A stretch of DNA of 5,110 nucleotides. It comes from Hyphomicrobiales bacterium (GTDB taxonomy: Bacteria; Pseudomonadota; Alphaproteobacteria; Parvibaculales; Parvibaculaceae). Shown in pieces: positions 1-5,110 of this stretch; position 1 is the first letter of the stretch, and each line of letters starts with the position of its first letter. The stretch spans positions 1-5,110 of the forward strand of contig JAATFR010000160.1 in NCBI GenBank assembly GCA_015655095.1, read 5' to 3'. Under the pieces are notes generated by a model. That model had not been told where the DNA came from and did not search any database. It saw only the letters and a list, made by a program, of their open reading frames with translations. The position numbers and the translations under genes are program-made.

Positions 1-2
1 AT

Positions 3-461
3 CATCTGCGCACCATCGCGCCGAGCTACGGCGATCTCGTCACCATGCTGTCGAGCAAGGAAATCATCATCGCGCAAGGCTGGGAACCCGTGGCGGAATG
101 GGTTGGCAAGGCCGCGACGATCAAGGTCGCCTACCCGAAAGAACAGGCGATGGGCTTCATCGAGGGCTATGCGATCGGCAAGGGTTCGCCCAATAGCGAT
201 GCTGCGCTCGCCTTTATCAACAATGCTCTCTCGATCAAGGGCCAGCTTGCGGGCGCCACCGCGAACTCCATGCCCGTGGTGGTCGCGGGTGCAATACCGC
301 TGACGCCCCCAGACAATCAGGCGCTCTACGATTATAACCGCCTCGACGAATATTTCACGGTCAAGACCAATGTAGTTTCCATGTATCCGCTCGACTCCGA
401 CGGGGTTCACGCCACATGGGACGATTATCAGGAAGCCTGGGAAAAGGTCTTCAAGGCGTGA
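3..461 (+). CDS. ABC transporter substrate-binding protein, PotD-like (spermidine/putrescine family), C-terminal part
   Basis: This is the periplasmic solute receptor of a polyamine/opine-type ABC importer, which delivers ligand to the two permeases encoded next. Only the last 152 residues are present. The frame is open through the left edge, so the ATG at 45 is an internal methionine and not the start; the signal peptide and first lobe lie outside the window. The visible part fits lobe 2 and the C-terminus of PotD-like receptors. It has a YPKEQ..GFIEGYAI stretch (residues 44-58 of the fragment), the 'SPNSDAALAFINNAL' helix (62-76) that counts the A-FIN pattern of the family, and a terminal 'WDDYQEAWEKVF' helix (139-150), equivalent to the closing W..x..F helix of PotD. 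The stop TGA at 459-461 overlaps the next gene's start. Family assignment is fairly secure; the ligand is not determinable, because most ligand-contacting residues are missing. Confidence 0.88.
   Translation, partial: HLRTIAPSYGDLVTMLSSKEIIIAQGWEPVAEWVGKAATIKVAYPKEQAMGFIEGYAIGKGSPNSDAALAFINNALSIKGQLAGATANSMPVVVAGAIPLTPPDNQALYDYNRLDEYFTVKTNVVSMYPLDSDGVHATWDDYQEAWEKVFKA
442..447 (+). promoter_or_regulatory. Ribosome binding site supporting the GTG start at 458
   Basis: AAAAGG lies 10 bases before GTG 458, inside the end of the receptor gene. It supports a start at the GTGA stop/start overlap. The alternatives are the much earlier ATG 416, which would overlap the receptor by 46 bases, or the later ATG 488. 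Confidence 0.4.
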
Positions 462-1390
462 GCGAAGTCCATCCGCTCATTTCCGCCATGCCTGCAACAG
501 GCACGGACGCCCGCCCGGGTGCCCGTGCCTGGCTGTCTGTTCTCAGCCGGTTCCTGCCGGGTGCGCGCGCATGGATGCTGACGCCGTCTCTGCTCGTCCT
601 GACCGGGCTTTTTCTTATGCCGATGGCGTGGTTTTTTGTCCTCAGCTTCTGGCGCCTGCGCTCATATCGTCTCTACCCGGATTTTTCGTTTCGCAACTAT
701 GCCGCAGCCTGGAACGAATATCTTGATGCCGCGGTCTTCACGCTCTGGATGTCCCTGACCGTCGCGGCGATCACCCTGGTCATCGCCTATGCCATGGCCT
801 ATTTTATCCGCTTCCGGGCGGGCCGCTTTTCAGGTCCCGTCCTGATGGTCACGCTGGCCACGCTCTTTGGTGGCTATCTCGTCAAGATCTACGCCTGGAA
901 AACGATTCTCGGCTCGACCGGCATTCTCAACCAGTTCCTGCTCGCCACCGGTCTGGTCAGCGAACCCGTCTCATGGCTTCTCTACAGCCCCTTTGCGATC
1001 ATTCTCTCTCTCACTCATTTCCTGCTGCCGTTCGCCGTGCTGCCCATCTATGCCGCCCTGCGCCGCATCGACGAAACGCACATCGAGGCGGCGCGCGACC
1101 TCGGCGCCTCCAATCATCGCGCCTTTCGCGACATCATTCTGCCGCAGAGCCAGGGCGGCATCTTCGTCGCCTTCACCATCGCCTTTCTGGTGACGGCGGG
1201 CGACTATGTGACCCCGACACTTGTTGGCGGCTCCAGCACCTTCATGGTCGGCACCTTCATCCAGAGCCAGTTCGTCAACCGGATGAACACACCGCTCGGC
1301 TCCGCGCTGAGCTTTGGAATGCTGGCGAGCTGCCTTGCCATTCTGCTCATTGCCCGGGTTCTGCTGCGCGCCAGCCTCAAGGTGAGATGA
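458..1390 (+). CDS. ABC transporter permease, PotB-like (spermidine/putrescine family)
   Basis: First inner-membrane subunit of the importer, of the binding-protein-dependent permease family (BPD_transp_1). With the GTG start at 458 the protein has 310 residues, close to the usual 285-310. About six hydrophobic segments are visible at roughly 41-65, 92-116, 126-147, 172-199, 234-256 and 280-303. The EAA loop that docks on the ATPase reads EAARDLGASNHRAF (210-223) and runs to the conserved LP at 228-229, with the invariant Gly at 216. The GDYVTP sequence in segment five (248-253) is typical of PotB-type subunits. I chose GTG 458 because it forms a 4-base GTGA overlap with the receptor stop. 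ATG 488 (300 residues) is an equally legal start that would remove only a non-membrane leader; ATG 416 is unlikely. The next permease begins 1 base after this stop. Confidence 0.93.
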   Translation: MSEVHPLISAMPATGTDARPGARAWLSVLSRFLPGARAWMLTPSLLVLTGLFLMPMAWFFVLSFWRLRSYRLYPDFSFRNYAAAWNEYLDAAVFTLWMSLTVAAITLVIAYAMAYFIRFRAGRFSGPVLMVTLATLFGGYLVKIYAWKTILGSTGILNQFLLATGLVSEPVSWLLYSPFAIILSLTHFLLPFAVLPIYAALRRIDETHIEAARDLGASNHRAFRDIILPQSQGGIFVAFTIAFLVTAGDYVTPTLVGGSSTFMVGTFIQSQFVNRMNTPLGSALSFGMLASCLAILLIARVLLRASLKVR

Positions 1391-1391
1391 G

Positions 1392-2168
1392 ATGAAGAGA
1401 CTGCCCCAGACCGCCTGGTATGCTTTCGGCCTCGCGAGCGTGCTGTTCATGATCTCGCCGCTGGCGATCGTCGTGTTCTTCTCCTTCACGAGCAACCGCC
1501 ACGCGACAATCCCGGCCGGTGCGATGACGTTCGACTGGTACAGGGAGCTTCTGGCCAATCCGGATTTCTGGCCCGCCCTCACCAACAGCCTGATCGTCGT
1601 CGGTTTCGTCGGTCTCATTTCCATGGTGATCGGCACGCTGGCCGCGCTCGCGCTCGTGAAATTGCGCCCGCGCCTTGCAACCGGCATCTCGAACCTTCTG
1701 GCCTTTCCGCTGATGCTGCCGCCCCTTGTGCTCGCGCTGGCGCTCGTCACTTCCTTTTCATGGATCGGCGCGCCGCTGGGCCTGTGGACGGTCATTCTCA
1801 GCCATCTGGTATTCACCCAGCCTTTCGTCATCCTGATCGTAACCGCCCAGATGCAGGGCTTCGATGAATCGCTGATCGAATGTTCGCGCGATCTGGGCGC
1901 GAGCCCATGGCAGTCGTTCAACACCATCGTGCTCCCGATCATCCGGGCGACCTTGATCGGATCGACGCTGATCGCCATGTCGATCTCGCTTGATGATTTC
2001 GTCATCACCTTCTTCACTATCGGCGGCGGGTTGACGCTCTCGACCCTCATATGGGGCATGTTGCGGACCTCGCTCGATCCCAGCATCAATGCGCTGGGCA
2101 CGCTCATCCTGCTCTTCACCGTTGGCGCGAGCACCCTTGCGCTGCGCATCACACACTATCGAGGCTAA
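1392..2168 (+). CDS. ABC transporter permease, PotC-like (spermidine/putrescine family)
   Basis: Second inner-membrane subunit, which pairs with the PotB-like protein to form the translocation pore. It has 258 residues, normal for PotC (about 255-275). Hydrophobic segments lie near 9-33, 62-90, 98-122, 130-152, 185-208 and 233-252. The EAA loop is ECSRDLGASPWQSF (163-176), ending at LP 181-182. The usual A-A after the first Glu is replaced by C-S, while the key Gly169 is kept. The SLDDFVIT stretch (199-206) in segment five is a hallmark of PotC-type subunits. The ATG at 1392 follows the previous stop by 1 base and is preceded by AAGGTGAG, which straddles the end of the upstream gene, so translation is probably coupled. 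The stop TAA is in the same frame as the following dehydrogenase. No ATPase gene follows, unlike operons where potA is adjacent; it must lie upstream of the window or elsewhere. Confidence 0.94.
   Translation: MKRLPQTAWYAFGLASVLFMISPLAIVVFFSFTSNRHATIPAGAMTFDWYRELLANPDFWPALTNSLIVVGFVGLISMVIGTLAALALVKLRPRLATGISNLLAFPLMLPPLVLALALVTSFSWIGAPLGLWTVILSHLVFTQPFVILIVTAQMQGFDESLIECSRDLGASPWQSFNTIVLPIIRATLIGSTLIAMSISLDDFVITFFTIGGGLTLSTLIWGMLRTSLDPSINALGTLILLFTVGASTLALRITHYRG
2161..2164 (+). promoter_or_regulatory. Ribosome binding site for the TTG-started dehydrogenase
   Basis: GAGG in the last codons of the permease lies 7 bases before TTG 2172. It supports the unusual start codon, which is also forced by the in-frame stop at 2166-2168. 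Confidence 0.45.
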
Positions 2169-2171
2169 CCC

Positions 2172-2951
2172 TTGGCTATTCAGCACAGCTTCACCGGCCG
2201 TAACGTGCTTGTTACCGGCGCAAATCAGGGCATCGGCTATGCCCTTGCTCAGGCCTTTGCGGAAGCGGACGCCCATCTCTTCATCCTTTCGGAAAACGAG
2301 GCCATCAACGCCGCCGCCGCAAAATTGCGCGCGGCGACAGGCGCGCATGTCGAGGCGATCATTTGCGACATCTCGGACTTTGAAGCCGTTGCCGCAGCGA
2401 TTGCCCCGCTCCCACGGATCGACGTGCTGGTCAACAATGCGGGCTATCAGCCCATGACGCCGATCCGCGATACCAGCGCGAAGGCCCGGCATGAATTCGA
2501 CCGGGTGATCGATATAAATGTGAAGGGCACCTATTATGTGACCCGGGAAATCCTGCCACACATGCAATCCGGTGGCCGCATCATTCTGACCTCCTCGATC
2601 TGGGGCAAATCCGGCGCGGCGCTCTACAGCGGCTATTGCGCCTCCAAGCACGCCACCATCGGTTTCATGCGCGCGCTTGCCCATGAGCTGGGTTCCGACG
2701 GTATCACGGTCAACGCGGTCTGCCCGGGCTGGGTCGAGACTGAAGGCTCCATGTGGACACTGGAGGATGAATCACAGCGCTCCGGGCGACCGCTCCAGGA
2801 TCTGGTCGATGAGTTTCTGGTTGGCCAACCGATTGGCGGCATGATGCAGCCTGCCGCCATGGCGCCGATGTATCTCTTTCTCGCATCGGATGCAGCCTGT
2901 GACATCACCGGGCAGGCCTTCAATGTGGATCGTGGCAGTTTCATCGGATGA
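2172..2951 (+). CDS. Short-chain dehydrogenase/reductase (classical SDR), TTG start
   Basis: NAD(P)-dependent oxidoreductase of the classical SDR family, cytoplasmic, 259 residues (usual about 250). The Rossmann glycine motif TGANQGIG is at 15-22, CDIS at 65-68, NNAG at 88-91 and the active-site Asn at 116 (DINVKG). Ser142, Tyr155 and Lys159 complete the catalytic tetrad in YCASK. The PGW..T motif follows at 185-190. After the second beta strand the sequence is ILSEN (38-42), without the canonical Asp that selects NAD, so cofactor preference is unclear. The C-terminal VDGG of most SDRs is VDRG here (252-255). TTG 2172 is the only plausible start: an in-frame TAA lies two codons before it, and the glycine motif begins only 14 residues in. 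The gene begins 3 bases after the permease stop and overlaps the next SDR by 4 bases. The substrate is unknown; a 3-oxoacyl-ACP reductase-like (FabG) label would be generic and probably wrong in this setting. Confidence 0.93.
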   Translation: MAIQHSFTGRNVLVTGANQGIGYALAQAFAEADAHLFILSENEAINAAAAKLRAATGAHVEAIICDISDFEAVAAAIAPLPRIDVLVNNAGYQPMTPIRDTSAKARHEFDRVIDINVKGTYYVTREILPHMQSGGRIILTSSIWGKSGAALYSGYCASKHATIGFMRALAHELGSDGITVNAVCPGWVETEGSMWTLEDESQRSGRPLQDLVDEFLVGQPIGGMMQPAAMAPMYLFLASDAACDITGQAFNVDRGSFIG

Positions 2952-3748
2952 GCAGGGAACGCAAAGGCAGACTGGAAAACAAGGTCGCGATCGTGACCGG
3001 CGCGGGTGCTGGCATCGGCCGGGCGACGGCTCTCGCCTTCGCGGCTGAAGACGCTTTCGTGGCCGTCACCGATATTGACGGGACATCGGGAAACGGGACT
3101 GTGGAACTCATCCACGCACAAGGTGGCAAGGCGCTTTTTCTCGAACAGGACGCGGGCGACGAGGCCCGGTGGAACGAGGTGGTGGGCCATGTGGTCGAGA
3201 TGCAGGGCCGCCTCGATGTGCTGGTGAATAATGCCGGCATCCAGATTTCCCTGCCCTTGCCCGAGACGACGCTCGACGACTGGCGCCATGTCTTCCGCAT
3301 CAATTCCGAAAGCGTCTTCCTTGGCACACGCACTGCGATCGAGGCCATGAAGCATCAGGGCTCGGGTTCAATCATTAATGTCTCATCTACCTACGCCATG
3401 GTCGCCGATCATCTCAACGCCGCCTATTGCGCCTCCAAGGCGTCAGTTCGCCACTTCACCAAGGCGGCGGCGCTTCATTGCTCGCACAACAGGCTTGGCA
3501 TCCGGGTGAACTCCGTCCACCCCGGCGTCATCGACACGCCGATGTTGCAACGGGAAATCGCCGAGGTAACGCACAACCGGGGCCTCGCCGCCTCCGGCGC
3601 CATCCGCGCCGAATGGGATCTGCTCTGTCCGCTTGGCATCGGCGCGGCAGCCGACATCGCCCATGGCATCGTTTATCTTGCGGCCGACGAATCCTGCTAC
3701 GTCACCGGCTCCGAACTCGTGATCGATGGCGGTCATCTCATACGCTGA
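2948..3748 (+). CDS. Short-chain dehydrogenase/reductase (classical SDR), probably NAD-dependent
   Basis: Second cytoplasmic SDR, 266 residues. It has the cofactor motif TGAGAGIG (17-24), an Asp at 42 (TDID) at the end of the second beta strand, which in this family usually indicates NAD(H), NNAG (94-97), and the active-site Asn119. The catalytic Ser147, Tyr160 and Lys164 lie in YCASK, followed by HPGVIDTPM (191-199) and the terminal VTGSELVIDGG (252-262). All catalytic positions are intact. The ATG at 2948 forms an ATGA overlap with the stop of the first SDR, and no strong Shine-Dalgarno is seen, so it probably depends on translational coupling. It differs throughout from its neighbour, so the pair is not a recent tandem duplication; the two probably act on different groups or with different cofactors. 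The C-terminal half carries a somewhat longer substrate loop (about 198-228). The exact substrate cannot be named. Confidence 0.94.
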   Translation: MSRERKGRLENKVAIVTGAGAGIGRATALAFAAEDAFVAVTDIDGTSGNGTVELIHAQGGKALFLEQDAGDEARWNEVVGHVVEMQGRLDVLVNNAGIQISLPLPETTLDDWRHVFRINSESVFLGTRTAIEAMKHQGSGSIINVSSTYAMVADHLNAAYCASKASVRHFTKAAALHCSHNRLGIRVNSVHPGVIDTPMLQREIAEVTHNRGLAASGAIRAEWDLLCPLGIGAAADIAHGIVYLAADESCYVTGSELVIDGGHLIR

Positions 3749-3753
3749 AGGGA
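3748..3753 (+). promoter_or_regulatory. Ribosome binding site deciding the deacetylase start
   Basis: AAGGGA begins at the last base of the SDR stop codon and sits 8 bases before ATG 3762. This favours 3762 over the in-frame ATG 3726, which lies inside the SDR and has no such site. Confidence 0.65.
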
Positions 3754-3761
3754 AACTGAAA

Positions 3762-4667
3762 ATGATCGAAAATCCGGTGCCGTGGCCGAACGGAGCAAAA
3801 TGCGCTGTCGCCATCACGTTCGATATTGATACCGACAGCTTCCTTCATCTCGATTTCCCAGAGCGCGCTCGCAGTCTGGTCTCGACCAATTCATGGCTGC
3901 GCTATGACGAGGTTGCCGTTCCGCGCATCGTGAAGATGTACAAAGACTTCGGCCTCAAACAAACCTTCTTTTACCCGGCCTGGTGCATGGAGCAATATCC
4001 CCGGCTGGTCGAGACCATCCTTGAAGGCGGTCATGAAATCGCCCATCACGGTTATCTGCATGAAGGCATGAACCAGCTTTCCGACGAGGATGAGGTCTAC
4101 TGGATCGAGCGCGCCATCGACACCATCGTGCGCATGACGGGCAAACGGCCCCGGGGCTTTCGCGCGCCGCTCTACAATTTTTCGCATCGCACCGCCGACA
4201 TTCTGGCACAGCAGGGCTTCACCTATGACGCCTCGTTGATGGCCGACTACATTCCCTACCACATCAAAACCGCCTCAGGCTCGCTCTGGGAGGTCCCCTC
4301 CCACTGGGCACTCGACGACTGGCCACCCTATGTGCACAACATCGACATCAACTTCACCATGAGCATCCGCTCGCCCGAGGAGGCGATGGGCGTGTTCATG
4401 GCCGAGTTCGAGGCCATGTATGAATATGGCGGCCTCTGGGTTGCGGTCTGGCATCCCTGGGTGTCGGGACGGCTCGCCCGATGCAGCCGCATCGCGAAAA
4501 TGATCGAATATATGCAGAGCAAGGGAGACGTGTGGTTCGCCAGCATGGAAGAGATCGCCCGGCATATGCAGTCTGTAACGGATGCGGGAACCTACACCCC
4601 GCGCGAGGTCGGCCTGCCCTATTACGACAAGCCGATCAGTCCGGCTGACCTGCCCCGCCTGCTTTAG
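3762..4667 (+). CDS. Polysaccharide deacetylase (NodB/CE4 fold) family hydrolase, PgdA/PuuE/cyclic-imidase-like
   Basis: Metal-dependent C-N hydrolase of the NodB-homology (CE4) fold, 301 residues from ATG 3762. Visible motifs are TFDIDTD (19-25), with the catalytic and metal-binding Asp pair D21/D23, and GHEIAHHGYLHE (90-101), whose HxxxH at 96-100 should bind the metal. RGFRAP follows at 131-136, SLWEVPSHW at 174-182 and VWHPWVSGR at 229-237, with the motif-5 His231. The N-terminus is polar and no signal peptide or membrane segment is seen, so the protein should be cytoplasmic. This argues against cell-wall peptidoglycan as the substrate. From what is known of the family, relatives with this layout include Helicobacter PgdA, PuuE-type allantoinases and bacterial cyclic-imide hydrolases. 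Given the importer and SDR neighbours, a small amide, imide or N-acyl compound is a better guess. Starting at ATG 3726 would add 12 residues and overlap the SDR by 23 bases. It is the last gene of the operon. Confidence 0.9.
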   Translation: MIENPVPWPNGAKCAVAITFDIDTDSFLHLDFPERARSLVSTNSWLRYDEVAVPRIVKMYKDFGLKQTFFYPAWCMEQYPRLVETILEGGHEIAHHGYLHEGMNQLSDEDEVYWIERAIDTIVRMTGKRPRGFRAPLYNFSHRTADILAQQGFTYDASLMADYIPYHIKTASGSLWEVPSHWALDDWPPYVHNIDINFTMSIRSPEEAMGVFMAEFEAMYEYGGLWVAVWHPWVSGRLARCSRIAKMIEYMQSKGDVWFASMEEIARHMQSVTDAGTYTPREVGLPYYDKPISPADLPRLL

Positions 4668-4902
4668 AGCCTCACCATCCGTTCGCCTGCCTCCTGCTCG
4701 GGATCTGCTTTGACCCATGGTGGAGCCGGCAGGGCCGATTTCAAATTATTGGCGATGGCGATGGCAGCAGCCATACCAGGAACTCGGCTCCTGACCTCAA
4801 TGGCAACTGGCAGGCCCAGACGGCACAGCCATTGGAGACGGCAATGCCGTCAAGTTCTGAGCTGATGGCGCCTTGCCCATGACATGGGACCCGGCCGCCT
4901 GT
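4664..4902 (-). pseudogene. Possible decayed gene fragment, faintly Asp/Glu/hydantoin-racemase-like C-terminus, frameshifted
   Basis: Two minus-strand frames carry coding-like text that would join with a frameshift. One frame (open over 4744-4902) reads SSELDGIAVSNGCAV near 4860-4820. The other (open over 4664-4849) continues RLGLPVAIEV, MAAAIAIANNLKSAL and ends GERMVRL at TAA (4664-4666). By eye this order, a Gly-Cys turn, then LGxPV, then an Ala-rich helix, recalls the C-terminus of Asp/Glu/hydantoin racemases. About ten residues are missing at the shift near 4818-4828, and a TGA at 4903-4905 closes the upstream frame, so it is not functional as it stands. Its stop overlaps the deacetylase stop tail to tail by 2 bases. 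This is a weak eyeball resemblance; chance open frames in GC-rich DNA are a serious alternative. Confidence 0.2.
4876..4888. repeat. Perfect 13-base palindrome CCCATG-A-CATGGG
   Basis: A six-base arm, one central base and the exact complementary arm. It lies directly against the next inverted repeat. The one-base centre makes a stable RNA hairpin poor, so a protein-binding dyad is possible, as is chance. Confidence 0.5.
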
Positions 4903-4921
4903 TCATCGACAGCGGCCGGGT
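4889..4921. repeat. Inverted repeat with 10-bp perfect GC-rich stem, terminator-like hairpin
   Basis: ACCCGGCCGC (4889-4898) and GCGGCCGGGT (4912-4921) are exact complements. Within the 13-base loop, TGT (4900-4902) can also pair with ACA (4909-4911), leaving a six-base loop and a single bulged C. The stem would be very stable in RNA. No T-run follows on either strand (TTAGG on plus, CCCATG on minus), so it is not a textbook Rho-independent terminator. It could still pause or protect the 3' end of the operon transcript, about 220 bases past the last stop, or of a convergent minus-strand transcript. Confidence 0.55.
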
Positions 4922-4932
4922 TAGGATCTGCC

Positions 4933-4957
4933 GCCTCCAGGCCACTGGCCTGAAGGC
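4933..4957. repeat. 25-base near-perfect inverted repeat around CAGGCCA-C-TGGCCTG
   Basis: The core CAGGCCA (4938-4944) and TGGCCTG (4946-4952) pair exactly about one central base. Outside one mismatch, GCCT (4933-4936) pairs with AGGC (4954-4957). It lies 10 bases beyond the stop of the possible minus-strand gene fragment at the right edge, the position expected of a 3'-end hairpin for that gene. No T-run follows. Confidence 0.5.
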
Positions 4958-4967
4958 TGGGTACGCA

Positions 4968-5110
4968 TCAGGAAATGGGCTTTGACTTCTTTCGGATCGA
5001 ATCCGGAGCGGGCCTCGTCACATCCACCGCCGTATCATCCGGCGATTTCACGAGAATCATATTGACCGGGCTGTCATATTTGTTGTCGGCTCCAGAAGCG
5101 CGGAGTCGAT
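4968..5110 (-). CDS. Possible C-terminal fragment of an unrecognised protein entering from the right edge
   Basis: On the minus strand a frame is open from the right edge for 46 codons to TGA (4968-4970). It reads in part NKYDSPVNMILVKSPDD and ends RKKSKPIS. The mixed polar and hydrophobic composition and mostly G/C third bases look protein-like. I do not recognise a family. The inverted repeat at 4933-4957 lies just past the stop, as a 3'-end hairpin would. Against it, the plus strand is also open here (from 4954, with an ATG at 4975), so the strand is not settled. The same minus frame stays open a further 56 codons past the TGA. Sequence to the right of the window would decide. Confidence 0.35.
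   Translation of the reverse strand, partial: RLRASGADNKYDSPVNMILVKSPDDTAVDVTRPAPDSIRKKSKPIS

Larger units (their letters stand above)
4668..4967. other. Non-genic gap downstream of the operon
   Basis: This 300-base stretch has no intact gene with a start, ribosome binding site and conserved motifs on either strand. It contains the three inverted repeats and the possible decayed minus-strand fragment listed separately. I saw no tRNA, CRISPR repeat, riboswitch-like element, T-tailed terminator or convincing promoter in it. Confidence 0.6.

Noticed and set aside
971..2152. Long minus-strand open frame of 393 codons opposite the two permeases
   Set aside because: It is the antisense shadow of two clearly recognisable permease genes in GC-rich DNA, spans their junction, and shows no domain motif of its own.
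1758..2684. Minus-strand open frame of 308 codons opposite the second permease and first SDR
   Set aside because: Antisense shadow with low-complexity charged composition (many Gly, Arg, Asp, Gln). The plus strand carries the intact EAA loop and SDR motifs.
2633..3355. Minus-strand open frame of 240 codons across the SDR junction
   Set aside because: Shadow of two SDR genes with complete catalytic motifs; no recognisable protein features.
2172..3748. Recent tandem duplication of one SDR gene
   Set aside because: The two proteins share only family motifs (TGxxxGIG, NNAG, YCASK, PG); sequence between motifs and in the C-terminal loops differs throughout.
3726..3761. ATG 3726 as the start of the CE4-fold enzyme
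   Set aside because: It lies inside the SDR C-terminal codons without a ribosome binding site, whereas ATG 3762 has AAGGGA 8 bases upstream.
4751..4765. Short GGCGAT tandem repeat
   Set aside because: Only two full copies plus a partial one; too short to be meaningful in GC-rich sequence.
4975..5110. Plus-strand open frame from ATG 4975 to the right edge
   Set aside because: No ribosome binding site stands out and it uses several rare-looking codons (ATA, AGA, repeated TTG). The minus-strand reading is slightly more protein-like, though the call is not settled.

Overview
The window is a densely packed, plus-strand operon segment of about 4.67 kb, followed by about 440 bp of sparse and partly eroded-looking DNA. 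GC content is high, G/C dominates third codon positions, several starts are non-ATG, and genes abut or overlap by 1-4 bp. Together with a polyamine/opine-type ABC importer next to SDR dehydrogenases and a CE4-type deacetylase, this suggests an alphaproteobacterium, most likely of the Rhizobiales (Rhizobium/Brucella/Ochrobactrum-like). That placement is inference from style and gene content; there is no taxonomic marker in the window.

Layout: (1) 3-461, the C-terminal half of a PotD-like periplasmic solute-binding protein, cut by the left edge. (2) 458-1390 and 1392-2168, the two inner-membrane permeases (PotB-like and PotC-like), each with an EAA loop. (3) 2172-2951 and 2948-3748, two classical short-chain dehydrogenases/reductases with intact catalytic residues. 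(4) 3762-4667, a cytoplasmic NodB/CE4-fold hydrolase resembling the PgdA/PuuE/cyclic-imidase branch. No ATPase (PotA-like) gene is in the window; it is expected outside it.

All junctions are tight: a 4-bp GTGA overlap, 1 bp, 3 bp, a 4-bp ATGA overlap and 13 bp. The genes therefore look like one transcript with translational coupling. The simplest reading is an uptake-plus-catabolism unit. The importer brings in a small cationic or amide-bearing compound, the CE4-fold enzyme hydrolyses a C-N bond (amide, imide or N-acyl), and the two SDRs interconvert alcohol and carbonyl groups on the substrate or its products. The true substrate cannot be read from the sequence.

Region 4668-5110 holds no convincing intact gene. 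It contains a cluster of three perfect or near-perfect inverted repeats (4876-4957) and a possible minus-strand C-terminal gene fragment entering from the right edge (stop at 4968-4970). It also contains minus-strand coding-like pieces in two frames (4664-4902) that faintly resemble the C-terminus of an Asp/Glu/hydantoin racemase and may be a decayed gene lying tail to tail with the deacetylase.
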